Shown in pieces: positions 22,539 through 35,400 of a stretch of 64,000 nucleotides of DNA. Below the pieces are notes generated by a model that was given only the letters and a program-made list of their open reading frames with translations, did no database searches and was not told the DNA's origin. The position numbers and the translations under genes were made by a program. Positions within the stretch are counted from its first letter, which is position 1. Each line of letters opens with the position of its first letter. Source of the DNA: Osmia lignaria lignaria (taxonomy: Eukaryota; Arthropoda; Insecta; Hymenoptera; Megachilidae); assembly GCF_051020975.1 (NCBI RefSeq), contig NW_027478169.1:10168001-10232000 (forward strand), written 5' to 3'.

Positions 22539-24470
22539 TCAGAAGCGTAGTTTTCGAGATATATCGAGATATTTAAAAGTTCCGAAGCCGCACCAACATA
22601 ATAGGGATACAGAAACACCGTGGCCCCTTTCTTTGAGATAACTCTGCACTAGTGCGAGCCGCAAATGCCACTTCCAGCTTAGCTGTGCAGAAGAAGAACA
22701 ACAAGAAGAAGAAATATCTCGAAATATGTCCGTCAGGCCCCTTCCCTTGAGATAAATCTGCAAATATCTCGGAAACGAAGCGAGCTATGGCAAAATGTTA
22801 AGAGACCTTTTTTGTAGAGAATTAAGTTTCCTACTTTTTATGTTCTATGATATTTTTTGATCAGATGCGTAGTTCTCGAGATATATCAAGATATTTAAAA
22901 GTTCCGAAGCCGCACCAACATAATAGAGATACAGAAACACCGTGGCCCCTTTCTTTGAGATAACTCTGCACTATTGCGAGCTGTAAATGCCACTTCCAGC
23001 TTAGCTGTGCAGAGGAAGAACAACAAGAAGAAGAAATATCTCGAAATATGTCCGTCAGGCCAGTTCCTTTGAGCTGAATCTGCAAATATCTCGGAAACGA
23101 AGCGAGCTATGGCAAAATGATAAGAGACGTTTTTTGTAGAGAATTATGTTTCCTACAATTTATGTTCTATGATATTTTTTGATCAGAAGCGTAGTTTTCG
23201 AGATATATCGAGATATTTAAAAGTTCCGAAGCCGCACCAACATAATAGGGATACAGAAACACCGTGGCCCCTTTCTTTGAGATAACTCTGCACTAGTGCG
23301 AGCCGCAAATGCCACTTCCAGCTTAGCTGTGCAGAAGAAGAACAACAAGAAGAAGAAATATCTCGAAATATGTCCGTCAGGCCCCTTTCCTTGAGATAAA
23401 TCTGCAAATATCTCGGAAACGAAGCGAGCTATGGCAAAATGTTAAGAGACCTTTTTTGTAGAGAATTAAGTTTCCTACTTTTTATCTTCTATGATATTTT
23501 TTGATCAGATGCGTAGTTCTCGAGATATATCAAGATATTTAAAAGTTCCGAAGCCGCACCAACATAATAGAGATACAGAAATACCGTGGCCCCTCTCTTT
23601 GAGATAACTCTGCACTATTGCGAGCTGGAAATGCCAGTTCCAGCTTAGCTGTGCAGAAGAAGAACAACAAGAAGAAGAAATATCTCGAAATATGTCCGTC
23701 AGGCCCCTTCCCTTGAGATAACTCTGCAAATATCTCGGAAACAAAGCGAGCTATGGCAAAATGTTAAGAGACCTTTTTTGTAGAGAATTAAGTTTCCTAC
23801 TTTTTATGTTGTATGATATTTTTTGTTCAGATGCGTAGTTCTCGAGATATATCAAGATATTTAAAAGTTCCGAAGCCGCACCAACATAATAGAGATACAG
23901 AAACACCGTGGCCCCTTTCTTTGAGATAACTCTGCACTATTGCGAGCTGCAAATGCCACTTCCAGCTTAGCTGTGCAGAGGAAGAACAACAAGAAGAAGA
24001 AATATCTCGAAATATGTCCGTCAGGCCAGTTCCTTTGAGCTGAATCTGCAAATATCTCGGAAACGAAGCGAGCTATGGCAAAATGATAAGAGACGTTTTT
24101 TGTAGAGAATTATGTTTCCTACAATTTATGTTCTATGATATTTTTTGATCAGAAGCGTAGTTTTCGAGATATATCGAGATATTTAAAAGTTCCGAAGCCG
24201 CACCAACATAATAGGGATACAGAAACACCGTGGCCCCTTTCTTTGAGATAACTCTGCACTAGTGCGAGCTGCAAATGCCACTTCCAGCTTAGCTGTGCAG
24301 AGGAAGAACAACAAGAAGAAGAAATATCTCGAAATATGTCCGTCAGGCCAGTTCCTTTGAGCTGAATCTGCAAATATCTCGGAAACGAAGCGAGCTATGG
24401 CAAAATGTTAAGAGACGTTTTTTATAGAGAATTATGTTTCCTACCATTTATGTTCTATAATATTTTTTGA
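22539..24470. repeat. Six-monomer (1,932 bp) higher-order unit, copy 2
   Basis: Tandem partner of 20607-22538. Homology at the same offset continues into the monomer at 24471 until about 24683. There gatatatctgc and aaatgaagcg replace gataaatctgc and aaacgaagcg, and the sequence follows the 19319 lineage instead. Confidence 0.88.
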
Positions 24471-24792
24471 TCAGAAGCGTAGTTTTCGAGATATATCGAG
24501 ATATTTAAAAGTTCCGAAGCCGCACCAACATAATAGGGATACAGAAACACCGTGGCCCCTTTCTTTGAGATAACTCTGCACTAGTGCGAGCCGCAAATGC
24601 CACTTCCAGCTTAGCTGTGCAGAAGAAGAACAACAAGAAGAAGAAATATCTCGAAATATGTCCGTCAGGCCCCTTCCCTTGAGATATATCTGCAAATATC
24701 TCGGAAATGAAGCGAGCTATGGCAAAATGTTAAGAGACCTTTTTTGTAGAGAATTATGCTTCCTACAATTTATGTTCTATGATATTTTTTGA

Positions 24793-25114
24793 TCAGAAGC
24801 GTAGTTTTCGAGATACATCGAGATATTTAAAAGTTCCGAAGCCGCACCAACATAATAGAGATACAGAAACACCGTGGCCCCTTTCTTTGAGATAACTCTG
24901 CACTATTGCGAGCTGCAAATGCCACTTCCAGCTTAGCTGTGCAGAGGAAGAACAACAAGAAGAAGAAATATCTCGAAATATGTCCGTCAGGCCAGTTCCT
25001 TTGAGCTGAATCTGCAAATATCTCGGAAACGAAGCGAGCTATGGCAAAATGATAAGAGACGTTTTTTGTAGAGAATTATGTTTCCTACAATTTATGTTCT
25101 ATGATATTTTTTGA
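24793..25114. repeat. Chimeric monomer (19641-type head, 20285-type body)
   Basis: The head has the rare gagatacatcgag marker of 19641 and 25759. The body then shows cactattgcgagctgcaaatgcc, gaggaagaac and agttcctttgagctgaat as in 20285. It closes a three-monomer repeat: 24149, 24471, 24793 compared with 25115, 25437, 25759 (offset 966). Confidence 0.7.
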
Positions 25115-27368
25115 TCAGAAGCGTAGTTTTCGAGATATATCGAGATATTTAAAAGTTCCGAAGCCGCACCAACATAATAGGGATACAGAAACACCGTGGC
25201 CCCTTTCTTTGAGATAACTCTGCACTAGTGCGAGCTGCAAATGCCACTTCCAGCTTAGCTGTGCAGAGGAAGAACAACAAGAAGAAGAAATATCTCGAAA
25301 TATGTCCGTCAGGCCAGTTCCTTTGAGCTGAATCTGCAAATATCTCGGAAACGAAGCGAGCTATGGCAAAATGTTAAGAGACGTTTTTTATAGAGAATTA
25401 TGTTTCCTACCATTTATGTTCTATAATATTTTTTGATCAGAAGCGTAGTTTTCGAGATATATCGAGATATTTAAAAGTTCCGAAGCCGCACCAACATAAT
25501 AGGGATACAGAAACACCGTGGCCCCTTTCTTTGAGATAACTCTGCACTAGTGCGAGCCGCAAATGCCACTTCCAGCTTAGCTGTGCAGAAGAAGAACAAC
25601 AAGAAGAAGAAATATCTCGAAATATGTCCGCCAGGCCCCTTCCCTTGAGATATATCTGCAAATATCTCGGAAATGAAGCGAGCTATGGCAAAATGTTAAG
25701 AGACCTTTTTTGTAGAGAATTATGCTTCCTACAATTTATGTTCTATGATATTTTTTGATCAGAAGCGTAGTTTTCGAGATACATCGAGATATTTAAAAGT
25801 TCCGAAGCCGCACCAACATAATAGAGATACAGAAACACCGTGGCCCCTTTCTTTGAGATAACTCTGCACTAGTGCGAGCCGCAAATGCCAGTTCCAGCTT
25901 AGCTGTGCAGAAGAAGAACAACAAGAAGAAGAAATATCTCGAAATATGTCCGTCAGGCCCCTTCCCTTGAGATAACTCTGCAAATATCTCGGAAACAAAG
26001 CGAGCTATGGCAAAATGTTAAGAGAACTTTTTTGTAGAGAATTAAGTTTCCTACTTTTTATGTTGTATGATATTTTTTGATCAGATGCGTAGTTCTCGAG
26101 ATATATCAAGATATTTAAAAGTTCCGAAGCCGCACCAACATAATAGAGATACAGAAACACCGTGGCCCCTTTCTTTGAGATAACTCTGCACTATTGCGAG
26201 CTGCAAATGCCACTTCCAGCTTAGCTGTGCAGAGGAAGAACAACAAGAAGAAGAAATATCTCGAAATATGTCCGTCAGGCCAGTTCCTTTGAGCTGAATC
26301 TGCAAATATCTCGGAAACGAAGCGAGCTATGGCAAAATGATAAGAGACGTTTTTTGTAGAGAATTATGTTTCCTACAATTTATGTTCTATGATATTTTTT
26401 GATCAGAAGCGTAGTTTTCGAGATATATCGAGATATTTAAAAGTTCCGAAGCCGCACCAACATAATAGGGATACAGAAACACCGTGGCCCCTTTCTTTGA
26501 GATAACTCTGCACTAGTGCGAGCCGCAAATGCCACTTCCAGCTTAGCTGTGCAGAAGAAGAACAACAAGAAGAAGAAATATCTCGAAATATGTCCGTCAG
26601 GCCCCTTCCCTTGAGATAAATCTGCAAATATCTCGGAAACGAAGCGAGCTATGGCAAAATGTTAAGAGACCTTTTTTGTAGAGAATTAAGTTTCCTACTT
26701 TTTATGTTCTATGATATTTTTTGATCAGATGCGTAGTTCTCGAGATATATCAAGATATTTAAAAGTTCCGAAGCCGCACCAACATAATAGAGATACAGAA
26801 ACACCGTGGCCCCTTTCTTTGAGATAACTCTGCACTATTGCGAGCTGTAAATGCCACTTCCAGCTTAGCTGTGCAGAGGAAGAACAACAAGAAGAAGAAA
26901 TATCTCGAAATATGTCCGTCAGGCCAGTTCCTTTGAGCTGAATCTGCAAATATCTCGGAAACGAAGCGAGCTATGGCAAAATGATAAGAGACGTTTTTTG
27001 TAGAGAATTATGTTTCCTACAATTTATGTTCTATGATATTTTTTGATCAGAAGCGTAGTTTTCGAGATATATCGAGATATTTAAAAGTTCCGAAGCCGCA
27101 CCAACATAATAGGGATACAGAAACACCGTGGCCCCTTTCTTTGAGATAACTCTGCACTAGTGCGAGCCGCAAATGCCACTTCCAGCTTAGCTGTGCAGAA
27201 GAAGAACAACAAGAAGAAGAAATATCTCGAAATATGTCCGTCAGGCCCCTTTCCTTGAGATAAATCTGCAAATATCTCGGAAACGAAGCGAGCTATGGCA
27301 AAATGTTAAGAGACCTTTTTTGTAGAGAATTAAGTTTCCTACTTTTTATCTTCTATGATATTTTTTGA
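25115..27368. repeat. Seven-monomer counterpart of 18997-21572
   Basis: It carries the same series of markers as 18997-21572, minus one monomer between 25759 and 26081. The part 25759-27368, with the following monomer 27369, also matches 16420-18352 at an offset of 9,339 bases. This lineage therefore exists at least three times in region 2. Confidence 0.78.
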
Positions 27369-27690
27369 TCAGATGCGTAGTTCTCGAGATATATCAAGAT
27401 ATTTAAAAGTTCCGAAGCCGCACCAACATAATAGAGATACAGAAATACCGTGGCCCCTCTCTTTGAGATAACTCTGCACTATTGCGAGCTGGAAATGCCA
27501 CTTCCAGTTTAGCTCTTGCAGAAGCAGGACAACAAGAAGAAGAAATATCTCGAAATATGTCCGTTAGGCCCCTTCCCTTGAGATAAATCTGCAAATATCT
27601 CGGAAACGAAGCGACCTATGGCAAAATGTTAAGAGACCTTTTTTGTAGAGAATTAAGTTTCCTACTTTTTATGTTCTATGATATTTTTGA
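27369..27690. repeat. Second copy of the insertion monomer, with compensating one-base loss
   Basis: It shares agctcttgcag (one base gained), gaaataccg, ccgttaggcc and gcgacctatgg with the monomer at 18030. Its final T-run is one base short (atatttttgatcag), so total length is again 322. It differs at agaagcaggac versus agaagaaggac. Confidence 0.85.
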
Positions 27691-27952
27691 TCAGATGCGT
27701 AGTTCTCGAGATATATCAAGATATTTAAAAGTTCCGAAGCCGCACCAACATAATAGAGATACAGAAACACCGTGGCCCCTTTCTTTGAGATAACTCTGCA
27801 CTATTGCGAGCAGCTAATGCCACTTCCAGCTTAGCTGTGCAGAGGAAGAACAACAAGAAGAAGAAATATCTCGAAATATGTCCGTCAGGCCAGTTCCTTT
27901 GAGCTGAATCTGCAAATATCTCGGAAACGAAGCGAGCTATGGCAAAATGTTA

Positions 27953-30900
27953 AGAGACGTTTTTTGTAGACAATTGTGTTTCCTACAATTTATGTTCTAT
28001 GATATTTTTTGATCAGAAGCGTAGTTTTCGAGATATATCGAGATATTTAAAAGTTCCGAAGCCGCACCAACATAATAGGGATACAGAAACACCGTGGCCC
28101 CTTTCTTTGAGATAACTCTGCACTAGTGCGAGCCGCAAATGCCACTTCCAGCTTAGCTGTGCAGAAGAAGAACAACAAGAAGAAGAAATATCTCGAAATA
28201 TGTCCGTCAGGCCCCTTCCCTTGAGATAAATCTGCAAATATCTCGGAAACGAAGCGAGCTATGGCAAAATGTTAAGAGACCTTTTTTGTAGAGAATTAAG
28301 TTTCCTACTTGTTATGTTCTATGATATTTTTTGATGAGATGCGTAGTTCTCGAGATATATCAAGATATTTAAAAGTTCCGAAGCGGCACCAACATAATAG
28401 AGATACAGAAACACCGTGGCCCCTTTCTTTGAGATAACTCTGCACTATTGCGAGCTGCAAATGCCACTTCCAGCTTAGCTGTGCAGAGGAAGAACAACAA
28501 GAACAAGAAATATCTCGAAATATGTCCGTCAGGCCAGTTCCTTTGAGCTGAATCTGCAAATATCTCGGAAACGAAGCGAGCTATGGCAAAATGTTAAGAG
28601 ACGTTTTTTGTAGAGAATTATGTTTCCTACAATTTATGTTCTATGATATTTTTTGATCAGAAGCGTAGTTTTCGAGATATATCGAGATATTTAAAAGTTC
28701 CGAAGCCGCACCAACATAATAGGGATACAGAAACACCGTGGCCCCTTTCTTTGAGATAACTCTGCACTAGTGCGAGCCGCAAATGCCACTTCCAGCTTAG
28801 CTGTGCAGAAGAAGAACAACAAGAAGAAGAAATATCTCGAAATATGTCCGTCAGGCCCCTTCCCTTGAGATAAATCTGCAAATATCTCGGAAACGAAGCG
28901 AGCTATGGCAAAATGTTAAGAGACCTTTTTTGTAGAGAATTAAGTTTCCTACTTTTTATGTTCTATGATATTTTTTGATCAGATGCGTAGTTCTCGAGAT
29001 ATATCAAGATATTTAAAAGTTCCGAAGCCGCACCAACATAATAGAGATACAGAAACTCCGTGGCCCCTTTCTTTGAGATAACTCTGCACTATTGCGAGCT
29101 GTAAATGCCACTTCCAGCTTAGCTGTGCAGAGGAAGAACAACAAGAAGAAGAAATATCTCGAAATATGTCCGTCAGGCCAGGTCCTTTGAGCTGAATCTG
29201 CAAATATCTCGGAAACGAAGCGAGCTATGGCAAAATGTTAAGAGACGTTTTTTGTAGAGAATTATGTTTCCTACAATTTATGTTCTATGATATTTTTTGA
29301 TCAGAAGCGTAGTTTTCGAGATATATCGAGATATTTAAAAGTTCCGAAGCCGCACCAACATAATAGAGATACAGAAACACCGTGGCCCCTTTCTTTGAGA
29401 TAACTCTGCACTAGTGCGAGCCGCAAATGCCACTTCCAGCTTAGCTGTGCAGAAGAAGAACAACAAGAAGAAGAAATATCTCGAAATATGTCCGACAGGC
29501 CCCTTCCCTTGAGATAAGTCTGCAAATATCTCGGAAACGAAGCGAGCTATGGCGAAATCTTAAGAGACCTTTTCTGTAGAGAATTAAGTTTCCTACTTTT
29601 TATCTTCTATGATATTTTTTGAACAGATGCGTAGTTCTCGAGATATATCAAGATATTTAAAAGTTCCGAAGCCGCACCAACATAATAGAGATACAGAAAC
29701 ACCGTGGCCCCTTTCTTTGAGATAACTCTGCACGATTGCGAGCTGGAAATGCCACTTCCAGTTTAGCTGTGCAGAAGAAGAACAACAAGAAGAAGAAATA
29801 TCTCGAAATATGTCCATCAGGACCCTTCCCTTGAGATAAATCTGCAAATATCTCGGAAACGAAGCGAGCTATGGCAAAATGTTAAGAGACCTTTTTTGTA
29901 GAGAATAATGTTTCCTACAATTTACGTTCTATGATATTTTTTGATCAGAAGCGCAGTTTTCGAGATATATCGAGATATTTAAAAGTTCCGAAGCCGCACC
30001 AACATAATAGAGATACAGAAACACCGTGGCCCCTTTCTTTGAGATAACTCTGCACTATTGCGACCTGCAAATGCCACTTCCAGCTCAGCTGTGCAGAAGA
30101 AGAGCAACAAGAAGAAGAAATATCTCGAAATATGTCCGTCAGGCCCCTTCCCTTGAGATAAATCTGCAAATATCTCGGAAACGAAGCGAGCTATGGCAAA
30201 ATGTTAAGAGACCTTTTTTGTAGAGAATTAAGTTTCCTACTTTTTATGTTCTATGATATTTTTCGATCAGAGGCGCAGTTCTCGAGATATATCAAGATAT
30301 TTAAAAGTTCCGAAGCCGCACGAACATAATAGAGATACAGAAACACCGTGGCCCCTCTCTTTGAGATAACTCTGCACTATTGCGAGCTGCAAATGCCACT
30401 TCCAGCTTAGCTGTGCAGAAGAAGAACAACAAGAATAAGAAATATTTCGAAATATGTCCGTCAGGCCCCTTCCCTTGAGATAAATCTGCAAATATCTCGG
30501 AAACGAAGCGGGCTACGGCAAAATGTTAAGAGACCTTTTCTGTAGAAAATTAGGTTTCCTACTTTTTATGTTCTATGATATTTTTTGATCAGATGCGTAG
30601 TTCTCGAGATATATCAAGATATTTAAAAGTTTCGAAGCCGCACCAACATAATAGAGATACAGAAACACCGTGGCCCCTTTCTTTGAGATAACTCTGCACT
30701 ATTGCGAGCTGCAAATGCCACTTCCAGCTTAGCTGTGCAGAGGAAGAACAACAAGAAGAAGAAGTATCTCGAAATATGTCCGTCAGGCCCGTTCCTTTGA
30801 GCTGAATCTGCAAATATCTCGGAAACGAAGCGAGCTATGGCAAAATGTTAAGAGACGTTTTTTGTAGAGAATTATGTTTCCTACAATTTATCTTGTATGA

Positions 30901-32460
30901 TATTTTTTGAACAGATGCGTAGTTCTCGAGATATATCAAGATATTTAAAAGTTCCGAAGCCGCACCAACATAATAGAGATACAGAAACACCGTGGCCCCT
31001 TTCTTTGAGATAACTCTGCACGATTGCGAGCTGGAAATGCCACTTCCAGTTTAGCTGTGCAGAAGAAGAACAACAAGAAGAAGAAATATCTCGAAATATG
31101 TCCATCAGGACCCTTCCCTTGAGATAAATCTGCAAATATCTCGGAAACGAAGCGAGCTATGGCAAAATGTTAAGAGACCTTTTTTGTAGAGAATAATGTT
31201 TCCTACAATTTACGTTCTATGATATTTTTTGATCAGGAGCGCAGTTTTCGAGATATATCGAGATATTTAAAAGTTCCGAAGCCGCACCAACATAATAGAG
31301 ATACAGAAACACCGTGGCCCCTTTCTTTGAGATAACTCTGCACTATTGCGACCTGCAAATGCCACTTCCAGCTCAGCTGTGCAGAAGAAGAACAACAAGA
31401 AGAAGAAATATCTCGAAATATGTCCGTCAGGCCCCTTCCCTTGAGATAAATCTGCAAATATCTCGGAAACGAAGCGAGCTATGGCAAAATGTTAAGAGAC
31501 CTTTTTTGTAGAGAATTAGGTTTCCTACTTTTTATGTTCTATGATATTTTTTGATCAGATGCGTAGTTCTCGAGATATATCAAGATATTTAAAAGTTCCG
31601 AAGCCCCACCAACACAATAGAGATACAGAAACACCGTGGCCCCTTTCTTTGAGATAACTCTGCACTAGTGCGAGCCGCAAATGCCACTTCCAGCTTAGCT
31701 GTGCAGAAGAAGAACAACAAGAAGAAGAAATATCTCGAAATATGTCCGACAGGCCCCTTCCCTTGAGATAAATCTGCAAATATCTCGGAAACGAAGCGAG
31801 CTATGCCGAAATGTTAAGAGACCTTTTTTGTAGCGAATTAAGTTTCCTACTTTTTATCTTCTACGATATTTTTTGATCAGATGCGTAGTTCTCGAGATAT
31901 ATCAAGATATTTAAAAGTTCCGAAGCCGCACCAACATAATAGAGATACAGAAACACCGTGGCCCCTTTCTTTGAGATAACTCTGCACTATTGCGCGCTGC
32001 AAATGCCACTTCCAGCTTAGCTGTGCAGAAGAAGAACAACAAGAAAAAGAAATATCTCGAAATATGTCCGTCAGGCCCCTTCCCTTGAGATAAATCTGCA
32101 AATATCTCGGAAACCAAGCGAGCTATGGCAAAATGTTAAGAGACCTTTTTTGTAGAGAATTAAGTTTCCTACAATTTATGTTCTATGATATTTTTTGATC
32201 AGAAGCGTAGTTTTCGAGATATATCGAGATATTTAAAAGTTCCGAAGCCGCACCAACATAATAGAGATACAGAAACACCGTGGCCCCTTTCTTTGAGATA
32301 ACTCTGCACGATTGCGAGCTGGAAATGCCACTTCCAGTTTAGCTGTGCAGAAGAAGAACAACAAGAAGAAGAAATATCTCGAAATATGTCCATCAGGACC
32401 CTTCCCTTGAGATAAATCTGCAAATATCTCGGAAACGAAGCGACCTATGGCAAAATGTTA
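27953..32460. repeat. 14-monomer (4,508 bp) higher-order unit, copy 1
   Basis: The unit starts in the tail of monomer 27691 with cgttttttgtagacaattgtg. It contains many private markers that recur in order in copy 2: ttttgatgagatgcg, gaactccg-type aaactccgtgg, ccaggtcctttgag, gtccgacagg, aaatcttaagagaccttttctg, gatcagaggcgcag, gccgcacgaac, aataagaaatatttcg, cgggctacggc, agtttcgaagcc, gatcaggagcgcag, ccccaccaacacaatag, tatgccgaaatg and gaaaccaagcg. Relative to copy 2 it lacks one monomer, with a visible junction near 30887. Confidence 0.92.
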
Positions 32461-35400
32461 AGAGACGTTTTTTGTAGACAATTGTGTTTCCTACAATTTA
32501 TGTTCTATGATATTTTTTGATCAGAAGCGTAGTTTTCGAGATATATTGAGATATTTAAAAGTTCCGAAGCCGCACCAACATAATAGGGATACAGAAACAC
32601 CGTGGCCCCTTTCTTTGAGATAACTCTGCACTAGTGCGAGCCGCAAATGCCACTTCCAGCTTAGCTGTGCAGAAGAAGAACAACAAGAAGAAGAAATATC
32701 TCGAAATATGTCCGTCAGGCCCCTTCCCTTGAGATAAATCTGCAAATATCTCGGAAACGAAGCGAGCTATGGCAAAATGTTAAGAGACCTTTTTTGTAGA
32801 GAATTAAGTTTCCTACTTGTTATGTTCTATGATATTTTTTGATGAGATGCGTAGTTCTCGAGATATATCAAGATATTTAAAAGTTCCGAAGCGGCACCAA
32901 CATAATAGAGATACAGAAACACCGTGGCCCCTTTCTTTGAGATAACTCTGCACTATTGCGAGCTGCAAATGCCACTTCCAGCTTAGCTGTGCAGAGGAAG
33001 AACAACAAGAACAAGAAATATCTCGAAATATGTCCGTCAGGCCAGTTCCTTTGAGCTGAATCTGCAAATATCTCGGAAACGAAGCGAGCTATGGCAAAAT
33101 GTTAAGAGACGTTTTTTGTAGAGAATTATGTTTCCTACAATTTATGTTCTATGATATTTTTTGATCAGAAGCGTAGTTTTCGAGATATATCGAGATATTT
33201 AAAAGTTCCGAAGCCGCACCAACATAATAGGGATACAGAAACACCGTGGCCCCTTTCTTTGAGATAACTCTGCACTAGTGCGAGCCGCAAATGCCACTTC
33301 CAGCTTAGCTGTGCAGAAGAAGAACAACAAGAAGACGAAATATCTCGAAATATGTCCGTCAGGCCCCTTCCCTTGAGATAAATCTGCAAATATCTCGGAA
33401 ACGAAGCGAGCTATGGCAAAATGTTAAGAGACCTTTTTTGTAGAGAATTAAGTTTCCTACTTTTTATGTTCTATGATATTTTTTGATCAGATGCGTAGTT
33501 CTCGAGATATATCAAGATATTTAAAAGTTCCGAAGCCGCACCAACATAATAGAGATACAGAAACTCCGTGGCCCCTTTCTTTGAGATAACTCTGCACTAT
33601 TGCGAGCTGTAAATGCCACTTCCAGCTTAGCTGTGCAGAGGAAGAACAACAAGAAGAAGAAATATCTCGAAATATGTCCGTCAGGCCAGGTCCTTTGAGC
33701 TGAATCTGCAAATATCTCGGAAACGAAGCGAGCTATGGCAAAATGTTAAGAGACGTTTTTTGTAGAGAATTATGTTTCCTACAATTTCTGTTCTATGATA
33801 TTTTTTGATCAGAAGCGTAGTTTTCGAGATATATCGAGATATTTAAAAGTTCCGAAGCCGCACCAACATAATAGAGATACAGAAACACCGTGGCCCCTTT
33901 CTTTGAGATAACTCTGCACTAGTGCGAGCCGCAAATGCCACTTCCAGCTTAGCTGTGCAGAAGAAGAACAACAAGAAGAAGAAATATCTCGAAATATGTC
34001 CGACAGGCCCCTTCCCTTGAGATAAATCTGCAAATATCTCGGAAACGAAGCGAGCTATGGCGAAATCTTAAGAGACCTTTTCTGTAGAGAATTAAGTTTC
34101 CTACTTTTTATCTTCTATGATATTTTTTGAACAGATGCGTAGTTCTCGAGATATATCAAGATATTTAAAAGTTCCGAAGCCGCACCAACATAATAGAGAT
34201 ACAGAAACACCGTGGCCCCTTTCTTTGAGATAACTCTGCACGATTGCGAGCTGGAAATGCCACTTCCAGTTTAGCTGTGCAGAAGAAGAACAACAAGAAG
34301 AAGAAATATCTCGAAATATGTCCATCAGGACCCTTCCCTTGAGATAAATCTGCAAATATCTCGGAAACGAAGCGAGCTATGGCAAAATGTTAAGAGACCT
34401 TTTTTGTAGAGAATAATGTTTCCTACAATTTACGTTCTATGATATTTTTTGATCAGAAGCGCAGTTTTCGAGATATATCGAGATATTTAAAAGTTCCGAA
34501 GCCGCACCAACATAATAGAGATACAGAAACACCGTGGCCCCTTTCTTTGAGATAACTCTGCACTATTGCGACCTGCAAATGCCACTTCCAGCTCAGCTGT
34601 GCAGAAGAAGAACAACAAGAAGAAGAAATATCTCGAAATATGTCCGTCAGGCCCCTTCCCTTGAGATAAATCTGCAAATATCTCGGAAACGAAGCGAGCT
34701 ATGGCAAAATGTTAAGAGACCTTTTTTGTAGAGAATTAAGTTTCCTACTTTTTATGTTCTATGATATTTTTCGATCAGAGGCGCAGTTCTCGAGATATAT
34801 CAAGATATTTAAAAGTTCCGAAGCCGCACGAACATAATAGAGATACAGAAACACCGTGGCCCCTCTCTTTGAGATAACTCTGCACTATTGCGAGCTGCAA
34901 ATGCCACTTCCAGCTTAGCTGTGCAGAAGAAGAACAACAAGAATAAGAAATATTTCGAAATATGTCCGTCAGGCCCCTTCCCTTGAGATAAATCTGCAAA
35001 TATCTCGGAAACGAAGCGGGCTACGGCAAAATGTTAAGAGACCTTTTCTGTAGAAAATTAGGTTTCCTACTTTTTATGTTCTATGATATTTTTTGATCAG
35101 ATGCGTAGTTCTCGAGATATATCAAGATATTTAAAAGTTTCGAAGCCGCACCAACATAATAGAGATACAGAAACACCGTGGCCCCTTTCTTTGAGATAAC
35201 TCTGCACTATTGCGAGCTGCAAATGCCACTTCCAGCTTAGCTGTGCAGAGGAAGAACAACAAGAAGAAGAAGTATCTCGAAATATGTCCGTCAGGCCCGT
35301 TCCTTTGAGCTGAATCTGCAAATATCTCGGAAACGAAGCGAGCTATGGCAAAATGTTAAGAGACGTTTTTTGTAGAGAATTATGTTTCCTACAATTTATG

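Larger units (their letters stand above)
12878..27952. repeat. Array region 2: alternating A-type and B-type monomers (644-bp dimers)
   Basis: From 12878 a new monomer version appears with agttcctttgagctgaat in place of ccccttcccttgagataaat, cgtttttt in the tail and gaggaagaac in the purine tract (A type). It commonly alternates with B-type monomers that carry gcactagtgcgagccgc, ataggga and the older ccccttccc version (for example 16742-17063 A, 17064-17385 B, 17386-17707 A, 17708-18029 B). Hybrids with B head and A tail also occur (14166, 18675). The region is built from overlapping segmental copies described separately. Confidence 0.82.

Noticed and set aside
30026..30223. Plus-strand frames of 65-76 codons (also at 31314, 34534, 36144, 56979, 58910)
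   Set aside because: They appear only where one or two point changes remove a stop in the same satellite sequence, and they overlap the minus-strand frame. No support for coding.
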